From contig CAJYLO010000017.1 of NCBI GenBank assembly GCA_913776245.1, positions 147,184-211,183 of the forward strand: 64,000 nucleotides of DNA. Direction: 5' to 3'. Position numbers and translations under genes: made by a program. Positions 8,518 through 15,671 of the stretch are shown here, in pieces. The stretch is from an uncultured Chryseobacterium sp. GTDB lineage: Bacteria > Bacteroidota > Bacteroidia > Flavobacteriales > Weeksellaceae. The notes beneath the pieces are model-generated. The model was not told where the DNA came from, did no database searches, and was given only the letters and a program-made list of their open reading frames with translations. The first letter of the stretch is position 1; each line of letters starts with the position of its first letter.

Positions 8518-9948
8518 ATGACGACATCAATAAACACATTATGGACAATCTTAGTTTCAAATATTCCACTTAGACAGTGGATTAATATTAAAGAACTTTA
8601 CAACATTGTTCAGACAAATTACAAATCTTTCACGACTGACGATTTAGCAACTGTTACTAAAGATCATAACGAACCGACTTGGCACAGAAACTTAAGAAAT
8701 GCCTTGCAAAACAAGAAGAAAATTGGAGAAATACTTTATGATGAAAAAGCAAATTATAGAATTGATGAACCTTATGTATGGCGAATGATAAAAGAAGCGG
8801 TTCACAATTTGGAAGGTCAAATATCATATTCTCAAATTAAAGAATACATATCAAATAATTGGCATGACATAAATCAAGAGACAATTACGGCTCAAATCAT
8901 AGTTCTTTCGGTTAATCATAAGTCAAGAACCCATTATCCTGAAAATCACAAATCTCGTATGGCAAATGAAAATTCGCCATACGATTTATTGTACAATACA
9001 GGACGTGGACAAGTTGAATTATATAACCCAGACAAACACGGTGTTTGGGAAATATTTAAAAATGAAAATCAAACATTCTCTATAAGGCTGTCCAATACCT
9101 CAGCTTCTAAAAGAGTATTTACGCCGACAGATATCGTATGGTTCAAGAACGTGACGAACTCAATTGATGGGGAAGCTTATCTGTCGATTGAAAACAATCC
9201 ATTCATTATTCACTTTCCAAGTAAACACAAGACTAATGTACTAAGTCCCGCAATTGGAGAACTTATACTTATATACCAAAAGGTAAACGGCGTTGCTGCG
9301 TTTACTCATTTAGTAACACCTGTCGACAACGAACTTATTGAAGATGACACAAGGGAAAATTTTAGATATGGAAGACGTGTCCGATTCATCGCTAAAAAAG
9401 ATAAAGAAAATTATATTCCTATTGCCACAACATTATGGAAAGAGATTAATCTATCTGGAATTACACAAGGTAATGCTTGCAAATTGGAGAATGTAATAGG
9501 AATAAACAATTTAGATGTATTGCTCTTTGATATTTGGCAACACTTTCAAGACAGTTTTACAAGTTCTGACAGACAATCAGTAATTACTACTTCTGCTATT
9601 ATTAATGAAATTGAAGTAAGCAATCCAAATATTTCAGTAGCAGAAGGAGGACTAAAACTTGTTTCTCATTTAGTAAGGGAGAGAAATCAAAAAATTATTG
9701 GTGATAAAAAAAGAGAAGCAATTAGAAATGGGAATTTAAAATGTGAAGTTTGTTCCTTTTCATTTATTAATATTTTTAATGTAGAATTTATAGAGTGTCA
9801 CCACATTACACCAATATCGACTACTGGAGTAAGAGAAACAACTTTGGTAGACCTTGCTTTAGTTTGTGCTAACTGCCATAGAATGTTGCACACCAAATTT
9901 GATGGGGAATATTTATCAATAGATAACTTAAGAAAGATAATAAAATGA
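8518..9948 (+). CDS. HNH endonuclease with sensor-like N-terminal region
   Basis: A 476-aa protein ending in an HNH nuclease: LKCEVCSFSF, FIECHHITPIS, then LALVCANCHRMLH, i.e. two CxxC pairs holding zinc and the catalytic HH. The N-terminal 100 residues look like a winged-helix or DUF7669-type domain. The middle (about 200-310), with PAIGELILIYQ and FTHLVTPV then RYGRRVRFIAKK, may be a PUA/EVE-like fold, which in other HNH proteins reads modified bases. That would make it a modification-dependent restriction enzyme, an inference. ATG 8518 is preferred over TTG 8482, which falls next to the palindrome. Confidence 0.75.
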   Translation: MTTSINTLWTILVSNIPLRQWINIKELYNIVQTNYKSFTTDDLATVTKDHNEPTWHRNLRNALQNKKKIGEILYDEKANYRIDEPYVWRMIKEAVHNLEGQISYSQIKEYISNNWHDINQETITAQIIVLSVNHKSRTHYPENHKSRMANENSPYDLLYNTGRGQVELYNPDKHGVWEIFKNENQTFSIRLSNTSASKRVFTPTDIVWFKNVTNSIDGEAYLSIENNPFIIHFPSKHKTNVLSPAIGELILIYQKVNGVAAFTHLVTPVDNELIEDDTRENFRYGRRVRFIAKKDKENYIPIATTLWKEINLSGITQGNACKLENVIGINNLDVLLFDIWQHFQDSFTSSDRQSVITTSAIINEIEVSNPNISVAEGGLKLVSHLVRERNQKIIGDKKREAIRNGNLKCEVCSFSFINIFNVEFIECHHITPISTTGVRETTLVDLALVCANCHRMLHTKFDGEYLSIDNLRKIIK

Positions 9949-10075
9949 TTAGAAAATTCGTGAGAAAAAATAAAATCACCTACTTTGAAGGAATTGAAAA
10001 TAGTTATTTTTTATTCAATCTATGAAGATTTCTAAAATTAAAATAGCTCAATTAAAGATGTTTCCAATTCTAATT

Positions 10076-10165
10076 AAAAAAAGAAGCCCACGCCGTTGTA
10101 TATACTCTTGAGTATTTAGTGAGTGTTCAAAACCTCACCCTGCGGGTTTACAAGCACCCTCATTT
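10076..10165 (-). ncRNA. Candidate guide RNA of the dead-Cas12f/sigma system
   Basis: Starts right after the stop codon of the Cas12f/TnpB-like gene on the same strand, where omega or guide RNAs of this lineage lie. Visible elements in RNA order: GGGT-loop-ACCC (10159-10144), GTGAG-GTTTTGAACA-CTCAC (10138-10119), ATACTC-AA-GAGTAT (10115-10102), then TATACAAC (10102-10095). ACAAC-like ends are usual for type V-F repeats. Next come 12 bases GGCGTGGGCTTC (10094-10083) and seven U (10082-10076), a termination run. The 12 bases would be the guide. Boundaries and processing are inferred; the 5' part may extend into the coding sequence. Confidence 0.6.
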
Positions 10166-10170
10166 TTTAG

Positions 10171-11265
10171 CTATCCGATGATCAATTCGATACCAGCCTT
10201 TTCTGCTTTGTATTTTATTTTGGTCTGTAGTTCATAATAGCTCCAATTGCGCAGTACAAACTCTTGTTCTTTTGCAATGTCTATTTTGTCTTCCTGATCT
10301 TTGAGAATCAGGGTGCCAGCCTGCTGCCGGATGCAGAAATCAATCAGCTTACGACTGTATAGATGAAGATGATGACTGACAAAACGGTTTTCCAGATTTT
10401 CTGTTTTGTGCAATGCCTTTTGTTTCCGTTTCGTTCCATGTCCTGAACGGGAATAAGCCACTCCGGCTCGAATCCTTTTATTACTAGCTTGGATCGCAAG
10501 CCTACGGTAGAGGAATTCCTCTTTCGAGCCAATATTCATTCGCACATTGTTTGCTTTTACCACAATCGGATGTTCCAGAGACAAAGAAGCTTCAGCAATG
10601 ATCTCGGGTTTTAAACCATAGTCATCCTTTTCAAACTCAAAGACAGACAGCCAAAATATTTTACCGTCTTTCAGCTGGACTTGTGAGTTGCACAGCTTGA
10701 TCTCTTCTCTTAAAAGGCGCTCTAGGATCAAATGTTTATCAGAGAAGTCTCTCCCTAAATAAGTTTTAACGGGAATCGCAAACATATTGAAGCAAAATGC
10801 TTTCTTTTCCGCATCATACTTCATTTTGCTGATGCATTTCGCCGGAAGCGGAATAGGAATGTCTTTTTTAAAGTTTCTCAGTGATTGTGATCCGTGCCAG
10901 TAGTCGCCTTTGTTTTTTGAAAAAGTGGATTGGATAGTATTGTTGAGGCATCCGAGAATGTCGGTGGGGATTTCTCCTTTAAAACGGTCAAAGACAAGGC
11001 GTGCTGTGGTGTTTGTTTTCGAACGGTCGAAGATTCCCATTTCATTCTTTTTTCCATCAACTAACTTGTATTTAATTTCTTCGGTGAGGTAAAAGAAATC
11101 CTTAATCATTTCCTGTACGTACAGATGGGAAACAATCAGATTAGCCGCTCGGAAACAGCGGTTCTGATAACGGTAGAGCTTTTCCCACATTTGGCTTTTA
11201 TCTTCAGATGGAACATTAATCACCAGCTGAATTTTTCGGGTAAGGGTTATTGTAGATTTTTCCAT
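10171..11265 (-). CDS. Nuclease-dead Cas12f/TnpB-like protein
   Basis: A 364-aa RNA-guided effector homologue. Residues 246-320 align by eye with the Cas12f/TnpB RuvC core: IGSKEEFLYRRLAIQ, SGHGTKRKQKAL, and FVSHHLHLYSRKLIDF; WSYYELQTKIKYKAEKAGIE (341-360) is the motif before RuvC-III. All catalytic parts are missing: the RuvC-I strand reads HPIVVKANNVRMN instead of a D-L-G form, the RuvC-II Glu is Lys (LILKDQED, 319-326), and the protein stops at ELIIG before the CxxC zinc ribbon and RuvC-III Asp. It should bind guide RNA and DNA but not cut. ATG lies one base after the sigma stop, so a joint complex is likely. Family placement is confident; activity is inferred. Confidence 0.9.
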   Translation of the reverse strand: MEKSTITLTRKIQLVINVPSEDKSQMWEKLYRYQNRCFRAANLIVSHLYVQEMIKDFFYLTEEIKYKLVDGKKNEMGIFDRSKTNTTARLVFDRFKGEIPTDILGCLNNTIQSTFSKNKGDYWHGSQSLRNFKKDIPIPLPAKCISKMKYDAEKKAFCFNMFAIPVKTYLGRDFSDKHLILERLLREEIKLCNSQVQLKDGKIFWLSVFEFEKDDYGLKPEIIAEASLSLEHPIVVKANNVRMNIGSKEEFLYRRLAIQASNKRIRAGVAYSRSGHGTKRKQKALHKTENLENRFVSHHLHLYSRKLIDFCIRQQAGTLILKDQEDKIDIAKEQEFVLRNWSYYELQTKIKYKAEKAGIELIIG

Positions 11266-11266
11266 T

Positions 11267-12082
11267 TCAAAGCGGTATTTCGGAAGTGTTTTGATTTTGC
11301 AGATGCTGATAGGCGTACAGAAATTCCCGATGGACTTCCTTTACCGGCAATTTGAGTTCTTGTGCAATCACCGCAAAAGAGGATTTCTGTTCAAACCGTC
11401 TTTTGATAATCTGGAGCTGCTGGCTACTGAGTTGGTCTGACTGCTCTTTTTTAAGTGCAGGTTTTTCTTCCTTATGCTCAAACGAGGTGACTTTAAGAAT
11501 TTTCCGAAGCTCATCTATTGCTTTGCTCACCTCCGTGCTGATGCCTGTCACACTACTTCCCATAGCCTCCGCAATAGGTTTGTATTGGAAGCCATACTCC
11601 AGGCAAAGTTCTATCAGGTGTTTTCTTTTGGGGTTCAGTACGGGTAACACCTTTTTGATTTCATCGAATTTATTTTGATCGGATTCCTGGCTATGTAAAA
11701 GTTCTTTATCTTTCAATGGATCGTAACCTGCTAGATATTCCTGGTAATTCTCAAAACTGTCAAGAGAAGCCATCAGGCGGGAGAATTTATTTCTGGGAGC
11801 AGTCACATACGCGATGCAATCCCTTTTCATTACAAAACGTAGAAAGCCTGCAATATGATCAGGGGTCTCAATGGTGTCACGCTGTAGCCACAATTTGAGA
11901 AAGGTATCCTGAACAATAGTATCCACTACAAAATCATCCTTTAGCACTTGCAATCCTATCCAGAAAAGAAGTCTCTTGTAGCGTAGATGAAGGTGTTCGA
12001 GAGCAACGGGATCTCCTTCTTTCAGCAGTTGGTATAACTGAAGATGGGTAAGCTTTCGGGGTAAAGAAGTAATTTTTTTCAT
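11267..12082 (-). CDS. ECF-like sigma factor paired with dead Cas12f
   Basis: A 271-aa sigma-70 family protein. Region 2 spans about 15-90 (LYQLLKEGDPVALEHLHLRY, IVQDTFLKLWLQRD is the core-binding and -10 part). Region 4 spans about 145-195 (LIELCLEYGFQYKPIAEAMG then an HTH). Unlike ordinary ECF factors of 160-200 aa it has a C-terminal extension (196-271) with a further HTH-like segment, QIIKRRFEQKSSFAVIAQEL. No anti-sigma gene is adjacent. The next gene begins after a single base, so translation is coupled. From recollection of recent work on Bacteroidota dCas12f-sigma pairs, the likely role is to bring RNA polymerase to the guide-RNA target. Confidence 0.88.
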   Translation of the reverse strand: MKKITSLPRKLTHLQLYQLLKEGDPVALEHLHLRYKRLLFWIGLQVLKDDFVVDTIVQDTFLKLWLQRDTIETPDHIAGFLRFVMKRDCIAYVTAPRNKFSRLMASLDSFENYQEYLAGYDPLKDKELLHSQESDQNKFDEIKKVLPVLNPKRKHLIELCLEYGFQYKPIAEAMGSSVTGISTEVSKAIDELRKILKVTSFEHKEEKPALKKEQSDQLSSQQLQIIKRRFEQKSSFAVIAQELKLPVKEVHREFLYAYQHLQNQNTSEIPL

Positions 12083-12155
12083 AAGCAGTGTTTTTTATCA
12101 ACTTATTGCCGGAAGGAACTGCTTAGATTTTCGTATAAATTCCCTACATCATTCT

Positions 12156-12183
12156 AAAATATACTCACTACATTTTTACCCAA
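12156..12183 (-). promoter_or_regulatory. Proximal promoter candidate of the sigma/dCas12f operon
   Basis: Minus strand: TTG (12183-12181), 17 bases, TATATTTT (12163-12156), one base off TAnnTTTG. It lies just after the hairpin and U-rich tail of the leader RNA and about 75 bases before the sigma start, so it could serve the operon when the leader terminates. Confidence 0.4.
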
Positions 12184-12350
12184 AAGAAAAGGCGTGGAAC
12201 TCAACTTATTGACTAGAGGTACTGGTATACCCGTGTACGATAAGTGAGCCCACGCCGCGGTCGTGAGCTAATTTACTTATCTTCCCGTACACATAAAATT
12301 ACCAGTTTTCTAGTCGAGAATCTAAGCAATAGCTTCTATATTTCTTTTAA
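12179..12350 (-). ncRNA. Structured leader RNA with alternative hairpins (attenuator-like)
   Basis: RNA would start near 12350 from the consensus promoter at 12388-12357. Structure B joins 12315-12310 with 12216-12211, 12305-12300 with 12227-12222, 12292-12287 with 12238-12233, and 12281-12275 with 12245-12239. Structure A joins GGCGTGG (12256-12250) with CCACGCC (12197-12191), plus flanking CTC/GAG and ACTTAT/ATAAGT pairs, and is followed by TTTTCTTTT: an intrinsic terminator. The ACTTAT segment at 12245-12240 is needed by both, so they exclude each other. The 11-mer at 12257-12247 equals the candidate guide of the operon's guide RNA. It may be a riboswitch-like leader, a separate small RNA, or target DNA; no known riboswitch class was recognised. 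Confidence 0.55.
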
Positions 12351-12356
12351 CTATCG

Positions 12357-12388
12357 CAAAGTTAGCTTTATTGTAACTTCTTTGGCAA
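12357..12388 (-). promoter_or_regulatory. Distal promoter of the sigma/dCas12f leader
   Basis: Minus strand: TTG (12388-12386), 21 bases, TAACTTTG (12364-12357), an exact Bacteroidota consensus. It points through the structured leader toward the sigma gene. Confidence 0.65.
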
Positions 12389-12475
12389 ATATAAAGCATT
12401 TTTTTTAATGTAGGTTAATTCGACTACAAAACTTTATTAAAATCTCATCATTTTGTCTATTCAAAGTTAATCGAA

Positions 12476-12700
12476 ATGGATAAATCAGAATTTAGAATAG
12501 CATTTGGTAAGAGAGTTGAGATGTTCAGGAAAAAGATGAATTTAAGTTATAGAGAGTTGGCTCAAAAATGTGATGTAGATCATAGTAATATCAGTAAAAT
12601 AGAAAAAGGAGAAGTAGACCTAAGAATTTCTACTATTCAAGAGTTAGCAAAGGGGCTAGATGTACATCCACAAGAACTATTTGACTTTAGATTAAAGTAA
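12476..12700 (+). CDS. Small XRE-family regulator beside type I RM genes
   Basis: A 74-aa helix-turn-helix protein of the Cro/C1 type: FGKRVEMFRKKMNLSYRELAQKCDVDHSNISKIEKGEVD covers the five-helix domain, and nothing else is present. Its size and place 170 bases before hsdM fit a controller protein that times methylase and nuclease expression, but it could equally regulate the divergent sigma/dCas12f leader. Operator sites were not identified. Confidence 0.8.
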   Translation: MDKSEFRIAFGKRVEMFRKKMNLSYRELAQKCDVDHSNISKIEKGEVDLRISTIQELAKGLDVHPQELFDFRLK

Positions 12701-12868
12701 GTAAATTATCCTTGAACAATTTTTTAAATTTATAAATGAATATAATACCGATCATTGTCGGTATTTTGTTTTGATAAAAGAAAATTCACTAGTATTACGG
12801 TTTAACGTTTTTTTCCTTTGTCTGCTTTTGTTATATTTAAAGGTTTTTAAATAGCTATAAACAATTCA

Positions 12869-14434
12869 ATGACTAGAGAACAGGAGCGTGACGAATTGCA
12901 TCGTACGATATGGCAGATTGCCAATGATTTAAGAGGAAGTGTTGATGGATGGGATTTTAAATCCTATGTATTGGGAATTTTATTTTACCGATATATTTCG
13001 GAAAATTTAAGAGCACATATCAATAAAGCCGAATGGGAAACAGGCAACAAAGATTTTGATTATGCCAAGCTATCTGATGAAGAAGCAGAATTTGGAAGAA
13101 AAGATACCGTACACGAAAAAGGTTTTTACATCTTGCCGTCAGAACTTTTTGTAAACATACAGGCTAATGCTGAAAATAATTCTAACCTAAACGTCGACTT
13201 ACACCGCATCTTTAAAGACATTGAATCATCTGCTAACGGAACAGATAGTGAAGATGACTTGAAAGGATTGTTTGATGATGTAGATGTGAACAGCAATAAA
13301 CTGGGTGGCACTGTTGAACAAAGAAATGCACGTTTAGGAAAAATCTTAAAAGCAATTGCAGGTCTTAAATTAGGCGATTATCAGGACAACAATATTGACG
13401 CCTTTGGTGATGCTTACGAGTATCTAATGACGATGTACGCAAGTAATGCCGGAAAATCTGGAGGTGAATTTTTTACTCCTCAGGAAGTTTCTGAATTATT
13501 GGCTGAAATTACAGTGGTAGGCAAAACCTCAGTCAATAAAGTTTATGACCCAGCTTGTGGTTCGGGTTCGCTTCTATTAAAATTTGCTAAAGTTTTAGGA
13601 AAAGAAAATGTGAGACAAGGTTTTTACGGTCAGGAGGTAAATATCACTACTTACAACCTTTGCCGTATCAATATGTTTTTGCACGATATTAATTTTGAAA
13701 AATTCAATATTGGACATGGTGATACCTTGATGGATCCGATGCATTGGGATGATGAACCATTTGATGCCATTGTTTCTAATCCACCATATTCTATCAAGTG
13801 GGATGGAGATGCCAATCCTTTGCTAATAAATGATCCGAGGTTTTCACCTGCGGGAGTTTTGGCACCTAAGTCTAAAGCCGATTTAGCATTTACCATGCAC
13901 ATGCTTTCATGGTTGGCAACTTCAGGAACGGCTGCAATTGTTGAGTTTCCTGGTGTTTTGTATCGTGGTGGTGCAGAGCAAAAAATACGCAAATATCTGA
14001 TTGATAACAATTATGTGGATGCCGTAATACAGCTGCCTTCCGATTTATTCTTCGGAACTTCCATTGCAACTTGTATTATTGTCTTAAAGAAGAGCAAAAA
14101 AGACAATGCTACGCTGTTTATAGATGCTTCTGCCGAATTTATGCGTGGAGGAAATAAAAACAAACTATCTGACACCAATCGCAAAAGAATTCTAGACAGT
14201 TTTATTGCCCGTGAAGATGTACCCCATTTTGCCCGACTGGTACCGAATACCGAAATTGGTGAAAATGATTATAACATTGCGGTAAGTTCTTATGTAGAAC
14301 AGGAAAATACGCAGGAAGCTACCGATATTGTAATGCTGAACCAACACATTGCCGAGATTGTTGCCCGACAAACCGAACTACGTACTGCCATAGATGTTAT
14401 TGTAAACGATTTAGAAGGAGTAAGCTATGAGTAA
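12869..14434 (+). CDS. hsdM: Type I restriction-modification system, methyltransferase subunit
   Basis: N6-adenine methyltransferase subunit of a type I enzyme. The 521 residues include the N-terminal HsdM helical domain (REQERDELHRTIWQIANDLRG, with LGILFYRYISENL) and the N6_Mtase domain: SAM-binding PACGSGSLLLKFAK around 227 and catalytic NPPYS around 304. GGEFFTPQEVSELL is a typical HsdM motif. The 3' end overlaps hsdS by eight bases, the normal arrangement. It acts with HsdS to protect host DNA and with HsdR as the restriction complex. Confidence 0.96.
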   Translation: MTREQERDELHRTIWQIANDLRGSVDGWDFKSYVLGILFYRYISENLRAHINKAEWETGNKDFDYAKLSDEEAEFGRKDTVHEKGFYILPSELFVNIQANAENNSNLNVDLHRIFKDIESSANGTDSEDDLKGLFDDVDVNSNKLGGTVEQRNARLGKILKAIAGLKLGDYQDNNIDAFGDAYEYLMTMYASNAGKSGGEFFTPQEVSELLAEITVVGKTSVNKVYDPACGSGSLLLKFAKVLGKENVRQGFYGQEVNITTYNLCRINMFLHDINFEKFNIGHGDTLMDPMHWDDEPFDAIVSNPPYSIKWDGDANPLLINDPRFSPAGVLAPKSKADLAFTMHMLSWLATSGTAAIVEFPGVLYRGGAEQKIRKYLIDNNYVDAVIQLPSDLFFGTSIATCIIVLKKSKKDNATLFIDASAEFMRGGNKNKLSDTNRKRILDSFIAREDVPHFARLVPNTEIGENDYNIAVSSYVEQENTQEATDIVMLNQHIAEIVARQTELRTAIDVIVNDLEGVSYE

Positions 14435-15656
14435 GATTGAAGAATTAATTGCGGAGTTGTGTCCGGATGGAGTTGAGTTGTATTCATTAGCATCGGTATT
14501 TGAAATAAAAAATGGATATACTCCTTCAAAAAACGATAAAGAAAATTGGGAAAATGGTGATATTCCTTGGTTTAGATTGGAAGATATCAGATTATCTGGT
14601 AAAATACTAAATGATTCTATTCAACATATCACAAAGAAGGGTATAAAACGTGGAGGATTATTTCCAGCAAATTCAATTATTCTATCAACAACAGCCACAA
14701 TTGGTGAACATGCATTAATAACGGTTCCGTCTTTAGCCAATCAACAATTTACATATTTTTCAAGAAAAGAGGAATTCGACAATATACTGAATATTAAATT
14801 TTTCTTTTACTTCATGTTTGTAATTGGTAAATGGTGTAAGTCTAATGTAAATGAAGGCGGCTTTGCTATAGTGAGTACAAATAGTTTAAAGAAATATGAA
14901 TTCCCTATCCCACCACTTCCCATTCAAGAAGAAATAGTGCGCATTCTCGACAAGTTCACAGCGCTGGAGGCGGAGCTGGAGGCGGAGCTGGAGACGCGTA
15001 AGCGCCAATATGAATATTACCGAAACCAATTGTTGGCTTTTGAAGGCAAAGATGTGGAATGGAAAACTTTGGGGGAAATGGGAGAATTTATCAGAGGTAG
15101 AAGGTTTGTAAGAACGGATATGATTGAAAGTGGTTTTCCATGTATTCATTACGGAGAAATGTACACACATTACAACGTATTTGCAACTGAAGCTAAGTCC
15201 TATATTAATGAGGAATTAGCGAAAAAACTAAGAGTAGCTAATCACGGTGACGTAGTGATTGTTGCGGCTGGGGAGACAATTGAAGATATAGGAAAATCTA
15301 CCGCTTGGCTTGGTAACTCTGATGTAGTTATTCATGATGCTTGTTTTATTTTTAAAAGTTCACTCAATCCAAAATACGTAGCTTATTTTTCACGAACAAA
15401 CTTATTCCATAGTCAAATAAAAAGACATATTTCATCAGGTAAAATTTCTGCAATAAATGCCAAAGGATTAGAAAAAGCCAAAATTCCCGTTCCATCCCTC
15501 GAAGAACAAGAACGAATTGTCACAATCTTAGATCAGTTTGATGCTTTGGTTAATGATATTTCAGTCGGCTTACCGGCAGAGATAAAAGCCAGAAGAGAGC
15601 AATACGAATATTACAGAGGAAAACTGTTGACCTTTCAACCTCTTGTACATTCTTAA
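14427..15656 (+). CDS. hsdS: Type I restriction-modification specificity subunit
   Basis: Determines the bipartite DNA target. Two target-recognition domains (about 10-165 and 215-370) are each followed by a conserved helix: LEAELETRKRQYEYYRNQLL in the middle and AEIKARREQYEYYRGKLL at the end, the two-fold pseudo-symmetric layout of the family. The N-terminus KIEELIAELCPDGVE is also typical. The central helix contains a 12-bp tandem repeat (listed separately) with codon use far more GC-rich than its surroundings. Specificity cannot be deduced from the sequence. Confidence 0.95.
   Translation: MSKIEELIAELCPDGVELYSLASVFEIKNGYTPSKNDKENWENGDIPWFRLEDIRLSGKILNDSIQHITKKGIKRGGLFPANSIILSTTATIGEHALITVPSLANQQFTYFSRKEEFDNILNIKFFFYFMFVIGKWCKSNVNEGGFAIVSTNSLKKYEFPIPPLPIQEEIVRILDKFTALEAELEAELETRKRQYEYYRNQLLAFEGKDVEWKTLGEMGEFIRGRRFVRTDMIESGFPCIHYGEMYTHYNVFATEAKSYINEELAKKLRVANHGDVVIVAAGETIEDIGKSTAWLGNSDVVIHDACFIFKSSLNPKYVAYFSRTNLFHSQIKRHISSGKISAINAKGLEKAKIPVPSLEEQERIVTILDQFDALVNDISVGLPAEIKARREQYEYYRGKLLTFQPLVHS
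14964..14993 (+). repeat. 12-bp tandem repeat in the hsdS central helix
   Basis: CTGGAGGCGGAG occurs twice in tandem (14964-14975, 14976-14987), followed by a half unit CTGGAG. It encodes Leu-Glu-Ala-Glu units between the two recognition domains. Copy-number change would keep frame and alter the distance between half-sites, as known for the TAEL repeat of EcoR124. Confidence 0.85.
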
Positions 15657-15671
15657 AAAACACTAAAAATC

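Noticed and set aside
10076-12260. Intact IS605/IS1341-type insertion sequence
   Set aside because: There is no TnpA and the tnpB-like gene is dead and coupled to a sigma factor. The repeated 11-mer could be a relic of ends, but no target duplication or clear terminal hairpin pair was found.
10076-12388. CRISPR array for the Cas12f-like protein
   Set aside because: No repeat-spacer series is present. The only shared sequence is the 11-mer at 10085 and 12247, too short and too far apart for an array.
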